64,000 nt of DNA. It comes from Incurvaria masculella. Taxonomy: Eukaryota; Arthropoda; Insecta; Lepidoptera; Incurvariidae. The stretch is from positions 14,588,001 to 14,652,000 of the forward strand of contig OX335649.1 in the NCBI GenBank assembly GCA_946894095.1, in the 5' to 3' direction. Both the position numbers and the translations under genes were made by a program. The notes beneath the pieces were generated by a model that had not been told where the DNA came from, did not search any database, and saw only the letters and a program-made list of their open reading frames with translations. Position 1 is the first letter of the stretch, and the number at the start of each line of letters is the position of its first letter. Shown here piece by piece: positions 19,284 through 31,692 of this stretch.

Positions 19284-21154
19284 CGTATAAATTCAAAATT
19301 TTTTTGTTAGTAGTTTCACATTCACCGGTGACTCTGAATCGCCGGCGACTGTGAATTTCAAGATGAACTCCACCGTTCTCATTCGACTGTGCCACCAACA
19401 CCGAGCCGCGAGCGGTTCGGCGACAGCTCAGATGTAACACATTCATCACCCGAGCTTTATGCGCTAAGTAGAATATTCCAGTCGGTGAGGTGCACTTTTT
19501 GCTGATGTGATTTGACTTTAATGAATCGTCGGGGCGTTTATTAAATTCTTGGGCTTCCTCGCGTCTTCAGTGCCTTCAGGCCTTCAGTGCCCGCCCCTTG
19601 ACTTTATCGCGGTGGGACGTAATAAAAGCCATAATTTTGTTAAGAAATTTGGGAGCTATTTTAACGCCTGGCGGAAGACTGATGTGTTATATGAATTAGA
19701 TTTTCACGGTGATGTGAATTGTAGTGTGTGGTAATATAGTGCTGGATGACTCTCTGAAGACTTTATCAAGGAACTAAATATGTACTATAATTACTGCAAA
19801 TTTCGGGTGATTTAGTTTAGTCTCGGAATTTAGTTCTGTAGTGCATTAGAGGGAAACAATAACTGAGTTCAGATGTTAGAGAATAATCGTTAAAATAATA
19901 ATGCATAAGTGGGATGCACACTGAACGTCTATGTACTGTGATGTCTATGTAGAAATCAATCAAGGGTATGTACTTGATAAATTAACACATTATAACAATT
20001 TACTGAAAAAAAAAAGGATTTAAATTTAAATACAAATTAAAATATTCCTGCATCATCGCCGCAATGGCTGATCTTCTGCGATAACTGGGCGCACGTTTGT
20101 CTCAGTCCTGGCTCTATCAGCAATTTACCAGCGTTTACTAGCATTTCGGCACCTGGGCTCCAAACTCCATGAGTATTTACAGATTTAACAGTGATGCCGT
20201 CCGCCTTCTTGCCATCATCGTTGCAAACTTATGGTGGCTCGAGTCCGCTCGGAATATTGACGGAAGCAAGAGAGCGCCTGATGATCTGGTTAACGTTGGT
20301 TTAGCGAGACAACGCACACTTAGAAGCTGGCAGAAATTATACCTCTATATTAAACCTGGCACAATAGGAGCATTCAAGAGAAAAACCAAAAAACCGAAAA
20401 AACTTTTGATTAAGAGCATTAACATTTATAACAAATTTTCGTTAGAAATGTCAGAGAAAAACATTAAAAAAATTGAGCACAATTAAATAAGTGGTTCCAA
20501 GGCAACATCCAATTTGCAAAATAATAATAATTTAAATCTAACAAAACGTCGAGCAAATTGAATAATGCGATATAAAAGAATAAGCAATGCTCAAACATAA
20601 TAAAAAAATATTCCAAATATATTCTGAAAAATCATGTTTTTACTAAATTTACTAGATTCAATTTATAAATTAAAGTTAAATAATTGGTTAACTTGATTAA
20701 AAAATAAATTCAATAATGCGGTGATATTTCGTTTATGACAATTTACATACAAAAATCTCCTATCAAAAAAGCCTCGCTTTTGCGACGATCATTTAAAAAA
20801 ATAAAGACAACGAATGTGATATTATTGAGAATAGGCCATAAACCATCGCATATCCATTCAAATAAATAAAAAAGTTAAAATAACGACTTTAAAAATATTA
20901 GTTTCGTAAAACGAACGATTTTTGTGCACGGTAACTAATAGGCTTAAGATCTAATATGTGCATTCAAGTAAAACCAATGCCTTTCCTGTATACGGGAAAA
21001 GATTGTTAGTAAACCCATGGCGAATACATTTTATTTAAATTTAGAGTGAGTTTTGTGCTACACAAACTAATTAATTTCATGTGAAAATGTCTACTATGAA
21101 AACTATATTAAAATAATTGTTCAGTAGTTTACATAATAGATACTTAATTAATTC
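19284..21154. other. No clear gene; moderately GC-rich parts at 19320-19620 and 20040-20300
   Basis: A 105-codon open frame starts at 20169 but has no recognisable domain, turns strongly lysine-rich and AT-driven after residue 60, and is not called. The two GC-richer parts could be conserved non-coding DNA. The rest is AT-rich. Confidence 0.35.
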
Positions 21155-21420
21155 GTTAAAATTGCCCGGCTCCGCTCGGGTCAATGTCTTTTGGACTGAT
21201 GTCGGACCGAATTATTTCCAGGATATTATAAGAATTCCCCATACAAACTTTCATCCCCTATTTCATCACCTTCGAGGTTCAATTTCGCAACAAAAGTCTA
21301 TGTCCTTCTCCAAGGTCCAGCTATCTCTGTACAGAAATTCATTAGAATTCGTTCAGCGGTTTCGGCGTGAAAACACAACAGACAGACAGAGTTGATATAG
21401 CATTTATAATATGAGTATGG
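21155..21420 (+). repeat. Interspersed repeat of the GGCTCCGCTCGGGT family, longest copy
   Basis: The copy runs from GCCCGGCTCCGCTCGGGTCA to GCATTTATAATATGAGTATGGA. It contains AGCGGTTTCGGCGTGAAAAC and ACAGACAGACAGA, motifs that I recall from the 3' ends of abundant moth retroelements. The class is probably non-LTR, but no coding part is left to prove it. Confidence 0.7.
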
Positions 21421-22050
21421 ATTGTCTAGGTCGCTTGAATACCCAAAATTTCATTAATATGAAAGATTTAAACTACAAAATAATTTAAATTAACTCAAAT
21501 ATGGCCAAGTAAATTAAGCCTACAAGCTGCTACGCAATATTATAAGCCTGGAATTCAACTTATTTTCTAAACAGAAGCCAATTATATTCAACTCCGAACA
21601 ATTTAATTCGCGCTGTCATTCTTAATTAGGTTGCCACATAGCGTAAGCTGGGTACATTGCAAACCTTTTACAAGCCAAACATTGCAGTATTGGTCTTAGC
21701 TCCTCAGCTGACCAATATGCAATAGTTTAGGGAGTTTCTTAATTTTGAAGTTGTCACTTATCTAGTGAACTAAATGGCAATGCAAAACATTGGTAAGCTA
21801 TGGAAACAGTTTTAAAAGTAAGTACGATACTAAATACTCCACTGAGTACAGCTGATGGATAGAAACATTTTATATAGAACAAGTGATTTATCAGCGATTG
21901 TCTGCAAATCCTCTAGAATGGTGCCCCCCGCTGAGCGTGGTTTTGCGATTATATTTGGCCTTTTTTAACACTTATAGTCCCAGCACAGCCAACCCATAGA
22001 GGTTTGTAAATAAAAAAATAATGATAGAACTTCAAATCTAAGTTTTTTAT
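21421..22050. other. No gene seen
   Basis: AT-rich sequence with no recognisable frame or repeat. Confidence 0.35.
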
Positions 22051-22055
22051 CTTAA

Positions 22056-22597
22056 GGTGGCCCAACCCGCTCATTTCCCCATACAAAAGGGGAAAGAAGA
22101 TCACGCCTATATTTCTTGTCAGAGATCCTAAATTTTGCTCAATATAGCTTTATTTGATTGAACTAGATGTCTGATGACCATGGACATTGTAAAATTGGGT
22201 TTTGTTTCCAAGTTATAACGTCCGAAAGTTCGGATTTTTCGCGCGTTTTATACAATTACTTTGGAGGTGGATTACGCAATGATAAAGTAAGAACATCTTA
22301 AAAAGATTAGTCATCAGACATAGCTTGTTTAATCAAGATTTATAATCTATTTGGTTTTTGTTAGATTTTTGACTACAGCGGTCGTGGTTTACTTTTAGCT
22401 ATAAGTCGTTTTGAAATTAAAATTTTCGTAAATCTTACCAAATCATACACTATGCACATTGTCTTTTTTGTGGACAGGTTGCATCTTCCTCATAACGGAG
22501 CCTGTCTTATTCTTAGAAACAGAGAAGGTCCCAGAGCGCAACAGCACGGATTTGTACCGTGCCCGCAAATGAGTTGAGGCCGCCGGGTTGGGCCACC
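22056..22597. mobile_element. TTAA-flanked MITE (piggyBac-like target site)
   Basis: The element has perfect terminal inverted repeats GGTGGCCCAACCCG / CGGGTTGGGCCACC and is flanked on both sides by TTAA (22052-22055 and 22598-22601), the target duplication of piggyBac-type transposons. It is 542 bp long and has no transposase. A second, one-ended copy lies at 38733-38975. Ends starting GGTGG are not the usual piggyBac CCC ends, so the family link is inferred from TTAA alone. Confidence 0.82.
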
Positions 22598-22601
22598 TTA
22601 A

Positions 22602-23322
22602 GCGCGAAACACTGGTACGCCAGGCCCTGATATAAGAGGTGCCCATGGGCTATCGAACTTTCAGGGGCTGCGAAAACCATGCCGGCTGCCGAAAGGTTTC
22701 GCGTGTACAGCGAAATTTAATTAAAAATGTCAATGAAATATTAACATTAACATATTTTTTTTCATAAAAAATAGTTTGTTATATAACAATCATTATCCAA
22801 TAAATTTAATAATGACCAATTCGATCTTGATTATTCGATCTTCAATTGATATTTCTCTAACAATTTCAACATTATTGAATACCTGAAACGGGATAACCCA
22901 CTTCAGTTTACAGTTTTACATTCTTAAAAAAATTGCAAATATGTAGAGCAAGCAATTAGTAACATATCTCCATCAACTGTGTACTCAATGTTACGAACGC
23001 GAATATCCTCGCGTCTGTTCCCTCGCTGGGGGCTGCCCTCAGTTTGCGAGCGAGTTTCGCCGACCGAGGAGTGGCATAAATTAAGGAATTACCGCGTCAC
23101 ATTAACCCTTCCCGCGCCGTCTACCCAAACTCAGCTCTGAATTGAACTTATGCGCTTTTAATAGAATCAAAAGTCAGCGTAGGAAATTGGGTATTTAGTG
23201 TAGGCATGCCTTCGTGCGTAGTGATATCCAAGAACGTTATGTAAACTTAACTCAGGTATGCAGGGGTCTTAGAAACGTATTTACTAAAAATAATTCCTGA
23301 AAAAAGTATAATAACTGTATTA
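22602..23322. other. No gene seen; small GC-rich stretch 22985-23130
   Basis: The stretch 22985-23130 (CGCGAATATCCTCGCG and following) is CpG-rich and unique in the window. The rest is AT-rich. Confidence 0.35.
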
Positions 23323-23511
23323 TTTTTTATGGAACCTGACATGGATGGCTAATATTAATTGAATTAGCTGACATGCCAGGACCTTCCTTTGAGCACGTGG
23401 CTATATTCATGCATTCATTTCATCCAATGCGGTGGTACCAACCCGGCTTAACCTGACCATCTAGTAAGGGAAGGGGACCTATAGTTTTACATGGGTTCCG
23501 AACCAAGGAAC

Positions 23512-23729
23512 AGCAGGTCTATTCCTTGCATTCAGTAATCAGGAATCCTAAGTCTAGAAAACCGCTTTTATAGCGATTTTCAAAGCGAATTTTTCAACGG
23601 AAAACCTTGATTAATTAAAAAGACTATGCTCCGGAATATTTTCGTTAAAAAAATCGCTTTGAAAACTGCTACAAAAGCGGATTTGTAGACTCAGGATTCT
23701 TGATTCCTGATTACGGAATGCCAGGAATA
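23512..23729. mobile_element. Foldback MITE, copy 1
   Basis: Long inverted arms of about 65 bp: the left begins TATTCCTTGCATTCAGTAAT and the right, reversed, TATTCCTGGCATTCCGTAAT. The identity of the arms extends to TTTCAAAGCG. The loop carries TGCTCCGGAATATTTTCG. Non-coding. Confidence 0.8.
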
Positions 23730-23759
23730 AATGCCACTTATCGTACTCAGAAAGAGACA

Positions 23760-23906
23760 AAAAAACTTTTATACCGGTTTTCATATCGATTTTCTTGGCA
23801 AAAATATTCCGGAGCATATATCTCAATTTAATCCAGGTTTTCAGTCAAAAATATAACTTTAAGCTTCCTGATTCTTGATTACGGAATTCCAGGAATAGGC
23901 CTGCTG
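23760..23906. mobile_element. Foldback MITE, copy 2, partial
   Basis: On the reverse strand the copy begins CAGCAGGCCTATTCCTGGAA and shares ATGCTCCGGAATATTTTTG with copy 1. One arm is shortened. Confidence 0.7.
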
Positions 23907-23973
23907 AGCGGGGATTTGAATCCATAACATCTCTCATGAAAAGCAAGTCCACTTGCCCCTATACCGCGAGCTG

Positions 23974-26900
23974 TTTTTGCAAGACAACGTATTCTCATTT
24001 GTGTCTTACTTTATCAGCCAAAATTTAAATGTGCATTCGTGTAGAGAGGTACTAGTTAAAGAAGGTATCGAAAGACACTCACTTTGTAGCGAAGCTATCT
24101 TCAGAGCTATACACTCGAAGTAACATACCTTGGGGTTATCAACGAAGCTACCATACGAAGCTTAGTATAATAAATTAATAAATAAACTTCTCAATTACTT
24201 ATGTTAAGTTAAAGATGAACCCGAACATTCAACAATCAACATACAGCCCCAGCATGTTATCCTATAATCCTATAATTTTGTATAGAAGTAAAAACATTTT
24301 GTGAGTGCTTCGAAATGAAGGAATTTACATGGCTATGCGTATCAATCTAATTTTACAAATTTACGTTTGTTGCAATCCTTACAACTACATTATTTAATGA
24401 AACCTTTCAAAACATTGGGTTAAATAGGGAGAAATGTTTTGGCAAATATATTAAATATTGAAAAATATTTTAAAGAAGAGTGTAGGTATGATCCAGAATC
24501 CTTTCCGCAGATTCTAATTTGTAGTTGTAAAATGTATTGCTGTAATTATTTACTTTCCAACTACCTATTCAGACAATGACGCCTTCTATATTTCGTTAAA
24601 GATATAGATTGATCGGTCTGATTGATTGACATTTACATTAATTTAATGATTATCCCCACAACTCAGTAACAGTCGTAAAACACACCCACAAATTGAGTCC
24701 CAGGAAAAATCACTTCAAAGTTTCGCCCCTTCGCCAACTGCCGCTGGCCATGTCTCAAGTCCAAACTCCGCTAATGTGTCACACACTCCGCGGCGCGCAT
24801 CTGTTTCGTCGAATTATCATGCGACCACACAATCCGAGGCGACAGTTTCGAGTTGGGACCCGCAAGGGCCCGGACGATGAAACATCGCATCCGGGTGTAT
24901 CCGAAGGTGCCTACTCTTAACCGCAGCGTCGAGAAACACCCGATGGTGATTCGAACTGGATTTGTCGACGCGAATTAAATTTACTTACTCTACTAACTTT
25001 ACCTTACTTACTTTTTATAATTACCCCCCCCCCCCCCCCTTAGGGGTTGACTTAATAATAATAATAATATTTATTGCAATCCATACAAAAGTACAATGCA
25101 AAGGCGGATTTATTGCATCAGGAAATTTCTAACAATCAATCCTATCGTAGGGTTTACAGCTTAGTATTCTACTTAGTATTGTATGTAAATAAAAAACATA
25201 GGAATTTAATGTTTATACCATTATATAACATTGTATAAGTAAACTATTAACAATTTAAAAAAACCGCGCTAACCATTCTTATAGTTTAAATAAGGTAGGT
25301 AAATTGCTACTAATATTAGTAGGTAGTATTTTCATCTTGCGCATGTATGTAAATATATCATAACACGCAAATATAATTGCAAAAGCTCGTTTTATGTAAC
25401 AGCCGCTCAGAATAATAAATAATATCCTGTAAATAATAATAATAACTTATAACATTTAATGAAATAACTACAAAAATCATTAATATTTTTTTGGAAAAGT
25501 ATCACTACTGTGGACTAATTTTTTTAATGTCCAAAAAAATTGCTACATTAAAATATGTTGCCAATTAGTTAAGCTCAATATCTGAAAAAGTAAGAATAAC
25601 AAATTGTACGTATAAGTACATTGAGAGATATTGCAATTTTTTATAAACGTTTATAATCGCTCTCCAGAAAAAAATGCTTTTGCCATTATGTGTCGCTATT
25701 CTGGTGACGCAGCGACAAAGAAACCAATTAGTATAGGATAAATAAGTATCTCTTAAAAGGGAGTAGGTTATTGATAAGTTCAAATATTTATATAATTTTA
25801 GACAATTTTTTCACGAGTTTCTCAAATTCTCAAGTAATCTCAAAGAGTTAAGATTTTTTTGAGTAACATTAACACACTTTGGTGACACGGAGGATCAAGG
25901 CAATGTCGCTTCTAAAAATAGAGTATACTTCACGAGGAATTATTTCTGTTCATTTCAAACAAAATATTTGCTTCTCATAATTGAATTGGCTAATGATTAC
26001 AGAGTAGGCGAGGGTCGCAACCCAAATAAACTTTATTTCGAAAGACATCGAACTTGGAAACGACCTTTCTATTCAGTCTAACTATATCTTTATTTCCATG
26101 GCTGATATTATATGTGGTGAGTTATGTTGAAAATACTTAAATACATAATGTAGACGATAAATAAGTAATAGAAATACTTCTAATGTTAGTTGAAATTTCC
26201 AAGGGAAGCAAAAACATTGTATTCTAAAAAGCAGGTTCTAAGCCTGGTTTTTAACAAGTGCTTCACTTAAAGACCCTTTATTAGTAAAGTGTTGATTATC
26301 TTGTACTAGTAATGATTGCAAGCTACTAAGAAAGACCCTTAATATGTGGCGATTAAGCTAATCAGCAGTAGGCAAAAAACGCTTTAAGTGTCCTTTGGTT
26401 ACTCTATATTTTTTTAGTTTTAAGTTTAAAACCATCCTTCCTTGCGGCATTCGCAGCGCAAGGATCAAGATTTAAAGTTACATTTCCAATTCAAATGCTC
26501 AAATAAAATGCAATGAAAGTCAACCGTGAAACACAGCTTAATGAAAAATATTAAATTCCGCCCACAAAATACGGGTTTTTATCCGGCGGAACGCGTCGCC
26601 GGAGGAACATAAATAATTTAATTTTGACTGTGAACAGGGTGGGTATAGGGTGTACGATTCGGCAAAGCATTACGCTATTTTGCCGTCTCCGGGGCCTCAG
26701 GCGCTGCGAGGGCACGCACCGCTCGGTGGGTTTAACGTTTTATGTCGTCATAAAATTCGGTATAACTGAGGTGCTGAACAAAAGTATTCGCCGCGTGATT
26801 CCCAAGTTTTTACTGAGGGCACAGGTGACACCAGGAATCCGGCCGCAGCTGGAGTCAGAAGCCTTTGCGCGAAACGTCACATGAGTGATCCTGCACACGC

Positions 26901-27540
26901 GAACATCGCTTTTCCCACAAAGAAAATAGCGTTTCCAATCGGTTGGGTTGAAGATCCATAAACGCCGACCGAGTATGTGGGAACAGACAACGGGAATGTT
27001 ACACGTGACAGTAGGCACCGCTGGAATTTATATTCAATTCCAGCACAATTTAGGCTTTGTAATGTTTAAATAGTAACGAAGTTAAAACATTTGAGTGTTT
27101 TCGCCGTTCAGGCAAGCTTTTAATTTAAAATGAAATAGTACCTTAACATTTTCTGGAGATCGCCCTGAATAACATTAAACACAATACTGCTCTACACATC
27201 GAGATAATCGTGTTCGCAAATAAATTTATCCAGACAAGCTTTTTTCTCTAAAAATATGTGTATTTATCATGACAATGACAAAGGATCTAGGCTTCCTCTC
27301 TTCGAAGCCGCAGCAAACCTACGTCACGTCCACTGCTTACATATAAACTTGCTTCAATATTGAATGTAATAAGCGAAATAGCGCCCAAAGAAGCGTCCTC
27401 AGTTGGTTTGACCAGATTGTAACAGATGGCGTGCGCGAAGCATACTTTTCGGACGTGATTCGGACCATATTCAGACTCGTCTTTCTTAGTTTCCAATATG
27501 AACTATTTTCGCCAATATGGCCATATGTGGACACCGGGTA
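23974..27540. other. No gene seen; contains a poly-C run, a non-LTR tail and a GC-rich block
   Basis: 25025-25040 is a poly-C run. 25050-25120 (TTAATAATAATAATAATATTTATTGCAA) looks like the reversed (TAA)n tail of a minus-strand non-LTR element whose 3' UTR may reach to about 25420. 24690-24960 and 26580-26900 are GC-richer unique blocks. Overlapping short frames at 26624-27018 on both strands show no domain. Confidence 0.4.
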
Positions 27541-27544
27541 GCTA

Positions 27545-27766
27545 AGCTCAAGTGGCAGTGGCCGGTCACGTCAACCGAAGAGACGACGACCCTTGCAGTT
27601 ACCGTGTCCTACACTGGCCTACCCCGCCAGGTGGGACGACGACATCAAGTGCGTCGGCGGAAAGCAGTGGTTCCGTACCGCTGAGGGCCGGGAGGACTAG
27701 AGGAAAATTGTAGAGGCGTATATCCAGCAGAGGAAGCAAACACGCTGACTGACTGACTGACTGACT
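27545..27766 (+). pseudogene. RTE-like retroelement C-terminus with (ACTG)n tail, decayed
   Basis: LKWQW (27547-27561) followed, after a frameshift, by AGHVNRRDDDPCSYRVLHW and then RWDDDIKCVGGKQW and RTAEGRED (27627-27697) match the well-known C-terminal motif of RTE-type proteins (KWQWAGH...GRP.TRW.DDIK...W...A.DR..W...EAYVQQ). The Trp after RED is a TAG stop (27698-27700), followed by RKIVEAYIQQRKQTR. A (CTGA)n microsatellite at 27743-27766 forms the 3' tail. The catalytic part is missing. Confidence 0.75.
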
Positions 27767-30700
27767 GGACATATATCTGGCAGTCATTGAAGCTTCAACT
27801 ACATTTTTTAATAAAGTTATTTATTGAGGCGTGGCTGGGCATCTCTGTGTTGTCGGGCGTACGCCCTATCCGGCGATTACTAAACATTAAAAAGCTATTT
27901 ATAGGGTATTCTATTCCCAAATAGAGGTTCTTTTTAAATTGTCTGAGCTGACAATTACATTTTTCAATATCAGAGAAATTAAATTAACTTCTTCGTAATT
28001 AGGTAATGTTGTCTGAGGGAAAATTAAGCCTCTGTATAAATGCACCCAAATGGCCGAGACTACGAGTATAGAGGAAAAAAATCTTGTTTTTAAAATATCG
28101 ACCTATTATAAGTAGTAACTTATATCTATTTTATTTATTTTTCTGATGGTCATAAGTATTACAATTTCAAATGAAAACATATTGAGCTATACATAAACAT
28201 ATTCTTTTTGTGTGGTCCCATGACGGAGGCGGCGTTCCCCGCTGAATTGCCAGGATAATATTCTACCTCAGTAGTGACTATTTATATGTTGGTGTTATGT
28301 AAAAAAAATATACCTATAAAACACACGATACTACGTGTCGCGGCGTCGTTTTTTTAAGTGAGTGAGCATTTTCGTTTCCTTTAAATAATGGAGCGAGACA
28401 TCCCACGTGTAAAGTGTTGCCTCATTACCCCCAACTTTCAAGACCTTGCAGGGAGATTGATCACGACAAATAGATTTTTTGAGGCAAAAACAAAATGCCT
28501 AGTAAGACTCAAGACTCCGGATTCAAAGTAGCGAAATGTGATTTTTAGACATACATTCCTCAGATGTTTTAATATTATTTTAGCCTTTCCCAAGCCTAAA
28601 TAAGAATATAATAAAAAAAAGGAATGCTCGCTTCCTGTCCCGACGGTATCGTTCGGTGGGATGGCGCGGATTGCTGCATTTTTTTAAGAGTATATCTAGG
28701 CTTTCGGAAGCACGAACGGAATTTCACCTCAATGATTTTGCTTTTTTCCCATTTGTTTCTCTAAATTGTTCAGTTTTTCAAATATTTAAAGCTAATTTAA
28801 CAGTTTGAATTCGGTGCGATAAAATGACTTTTATTTTTCTAAGTATTAAACATTATTTAAGCATGCAATAGAGTGCATACAGTATAGCTATAGTGAGAAA
28901 AAATATGTCAAATATGTTTTGGTTAAATGTTATCTAGTTCCATCAGCACAGTAAGTGACACCCCTGACACTCTATAGAGCGAATGTATTTATCTCAAACA
29001 GCAACTGAGCTGAGCTACTGCTGTGGCCCGACCACACAGCTATGTATCTACTGTGGTACTATGCACCTGCCTGATATAGTTTAATTTGCTGGATAATTTT
29101 AACAAGAAACGTTGAGTTAGTAACTGGTGCCAGGGCTGTCCCTTTAAAATCCGACTTCCGGGATAAGATGATACGGTTAAGCTTTAATTGAATAATTTTT
29201 TTTCTCAGTGTATTAACTCGAAACCGTACGGTTTGTCTGCATAGCATGAAACATATCACGTGTGCTATTTAATTTTGCAAATTCGTTTTAACAAATAGTC
29301 ACTTGGTTGCTATTTTTGCTTGGTTAATAAAATATGTGTGTAAGTGTCGATTTCATTATCCTGTCCAAAGTCAACAACGTCGCCCCATTGTTAAAAAGTA
29401 CACATAATTTTCACACACCTTCACCCCTTCATACACACCTTCACGCCTCTTACGCTCGCTTACACCTACATATTACATAAACGTACATATGGTATTAACT
29501 TATATTTTTACATAACTTATTTACATTGCAGTTTCTTATGAAACAGGCTACGGAATTAACTACATATTGGTTTTTGAGGGAATATAAAAGGGATGTACCC
29601 CTGAAAACCAGCTTAGTACCGCCAGTTCGGTGCCAGCTGAGTGCATACCCCACTAACCTACTAACGTGTATTAACATTTTTCCGTAGATTCTGTTTCTGT
29701 TATGATTCTTCAATAGTTGTTTTTTTATGCATGTGTTGCGATTGTAAAACACTATTTTAATTTTAATATGAATTAATAAATTTGGATAAATGATAAATAA
29801 CAAATCTAACAGACAGGCGTCGACTAATAGAATACCCAGAACCGGTCGGGTTTGCTTCTCATTATACCCAAAGTTATAAAGTAATCCGAAGGTCGTTTAC
29901 AAGCTGTATAATATGTCATGATAATAGGCCTGATATATAACGTCCTATTTTTCCGCCTTCTCCTATTTAGTAGGAAGTCTTATCTTTAACCACCGCGGCA
30001 TTGAATTGAATATGGTCGAAGTAGCGATAAAGATATGGTCAAATAAAGGGAAGGTCTGACTGACCCCTAGTGTGATGGGTCAATATATCACGAAAGCAGG
30101 TATTACACATATTCCATTTCTGTAAAAAATATGATTTATATTTGCTGACTCGTATATACGATTTATAGACATATAATTACGCAAAAATGCTCTCTTAGGC
30201 ATTTATACCGCAGCCCTTTATCTGCTCCATAAAAATCGCAAAATTGCCATCATAAAAAATGTTTGATTTATGTATTTTTGTGCTGGTCGCGTGAAATCAG
30301 ATGAATGGGAGAATACGCACAGATAATAAATCATGTTTTTATTTGGTCAAGGTTGTTAAGGGTCAATGATGAAGTTTCTTCCTAGGATTTTAGATAGTTT
30401 GGAATATCGGAACTATCTGCTGAGTTGAATTTTTAATTTCGCATTATGGTTAAATATGGGTGCCATGAAGATTTTACGATTTGAACTTTGATTTCCAATT
30501 TAGTTATCTGGTTCAATGTTGGCGTAATGGCAGGACATTATTTGAGGAGCCGATGAACAAAAACGGACTTGTTCCGGATTTTTTTTATATTTGTACTCTT
30601 TGAGCTCAAATCGATCGTAAAATATTTCCAACCGAAACCAGCTCTATCCTATTCAAAATGAAATATTTAAAGCATCTATTCAATCAGAAAAAACTTGTCC

Positions 30701-31692
30701 CATATTAGGCCATCTGTCTTATTTCATTTTGATCTGTCCTGTGACCTCTCAAAGTCCACTTTTGTGCTCCGACTCCTCATTTGGTAGCATCAATGAAGAA
30801 TCCATATTTTTTTCAAAATTTAATTGCAGTTATTATTATAAAATTTACCTCTGTCGTCCGTCAGTCTATCCGTCTTTTATCTCTCTTTTCGTATATCTAT
30901 CGGCTTATAACTTATAAACCGCTAACCCGGTTTAAATGCGGCTTACATTTGTGCATAGATTGCATCTTTAAATAAATATTTCATGATACGTTATGGTAAT
31001 AATGTAAAATTTTCGTAATGTTTCTTTGCAGATTCTTCTTTACTGAGTTGATCGGATCCGCAGATTATTCAGTTTTTGACGTAACTTAGTGTAATTAATT
31101 TAACTACAAAAAAGTTTAAATAAATGAAATGAAACCCCTAATTACCTGAGGCCTGAGTAGTGGGATCAATATGAAAGAAATCGGGGTCAACTACTACATT
31201 TTTATGAAAGTGTCATTCCTAACTACAACAGTTAATGTTCAACCTGTTCAAAGCATACTCAACAGCCACTTCGAGCCTGTTCCCTCGGTACCCAGTGCAC
31301 ACTTCCCATTTTTTTCGGGTATCCCCTGGCGCGGGGGTGATGTCTCGCTGGCGGCTCTCCCCCGGCAGCGAATCCATCAATTACGGTGTTCGTGCGACAG
31401 CGATGACAGCGCTGAGTTATGTGGCAAGTTGGCGGGGTCACGTGATCGCGTCGGCCATTCATCGCTGCGTGTTGAGGAGTCATGAAGTCGCAGGTGGCTC
31501 CTCAGCGAACTGGGTCACCGCGAGAATTTGTCTTTATTGGACAGTGGGCATCAGGGTAAGCGGCATTTTAGGCATTTAACAGCGCGCAGGGATAGAGAGA
31601 GACCATATTCATAGATTAAGGAAGGAAGTGTCGATTTAAACTTAGCCGTACTTATCCCAAACATAAACGTTTTAACGGTATAAAAAATACAT
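27767..31692. other. No clear gene; GC-rich block at 31270-31560 and possible MITE at 28893-29214
   Basis: TTTTTTTTCTCAGTGTA at 29199 matches the end of the MITE at 50814-51167, and AGTGAGAAAAAATATG near 28893 may be its partner. The block 31270-31560 is CpG-rich with ATCAATTA (31376-31383), GTCACGTGATC and a CAGGGTAAG donor-like end. Two frames are open across it without recognisable domains. The remainder is AT-rich. Confidence 0.4.

Larger units (their letters stand above)
23323..23973 (-). mobile_element. SINE interrupted by two foldback MITEs
   Basis: SINE pieces in correct minus-strand order lie at 23323-23510 (tail and body), 23730-23759 (AATGCCACTTATCG...GAAAGAGAC) and 23907-23973 (tRNA-like head with GGGGATTTGAATCC, the reversed B-box). 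MITE copies fill the two gaps (23512-23729 and 23760-23906). Small pieces of the SINE at the junctions are missing. Confidence 0.75.

Noticed and set aside
20169..20486. 105-codon open frame as a host gene
   Set aside because: No domain is recognisable, the second half is AT-driven lysine codons, and no splice or promoter context is convincing.
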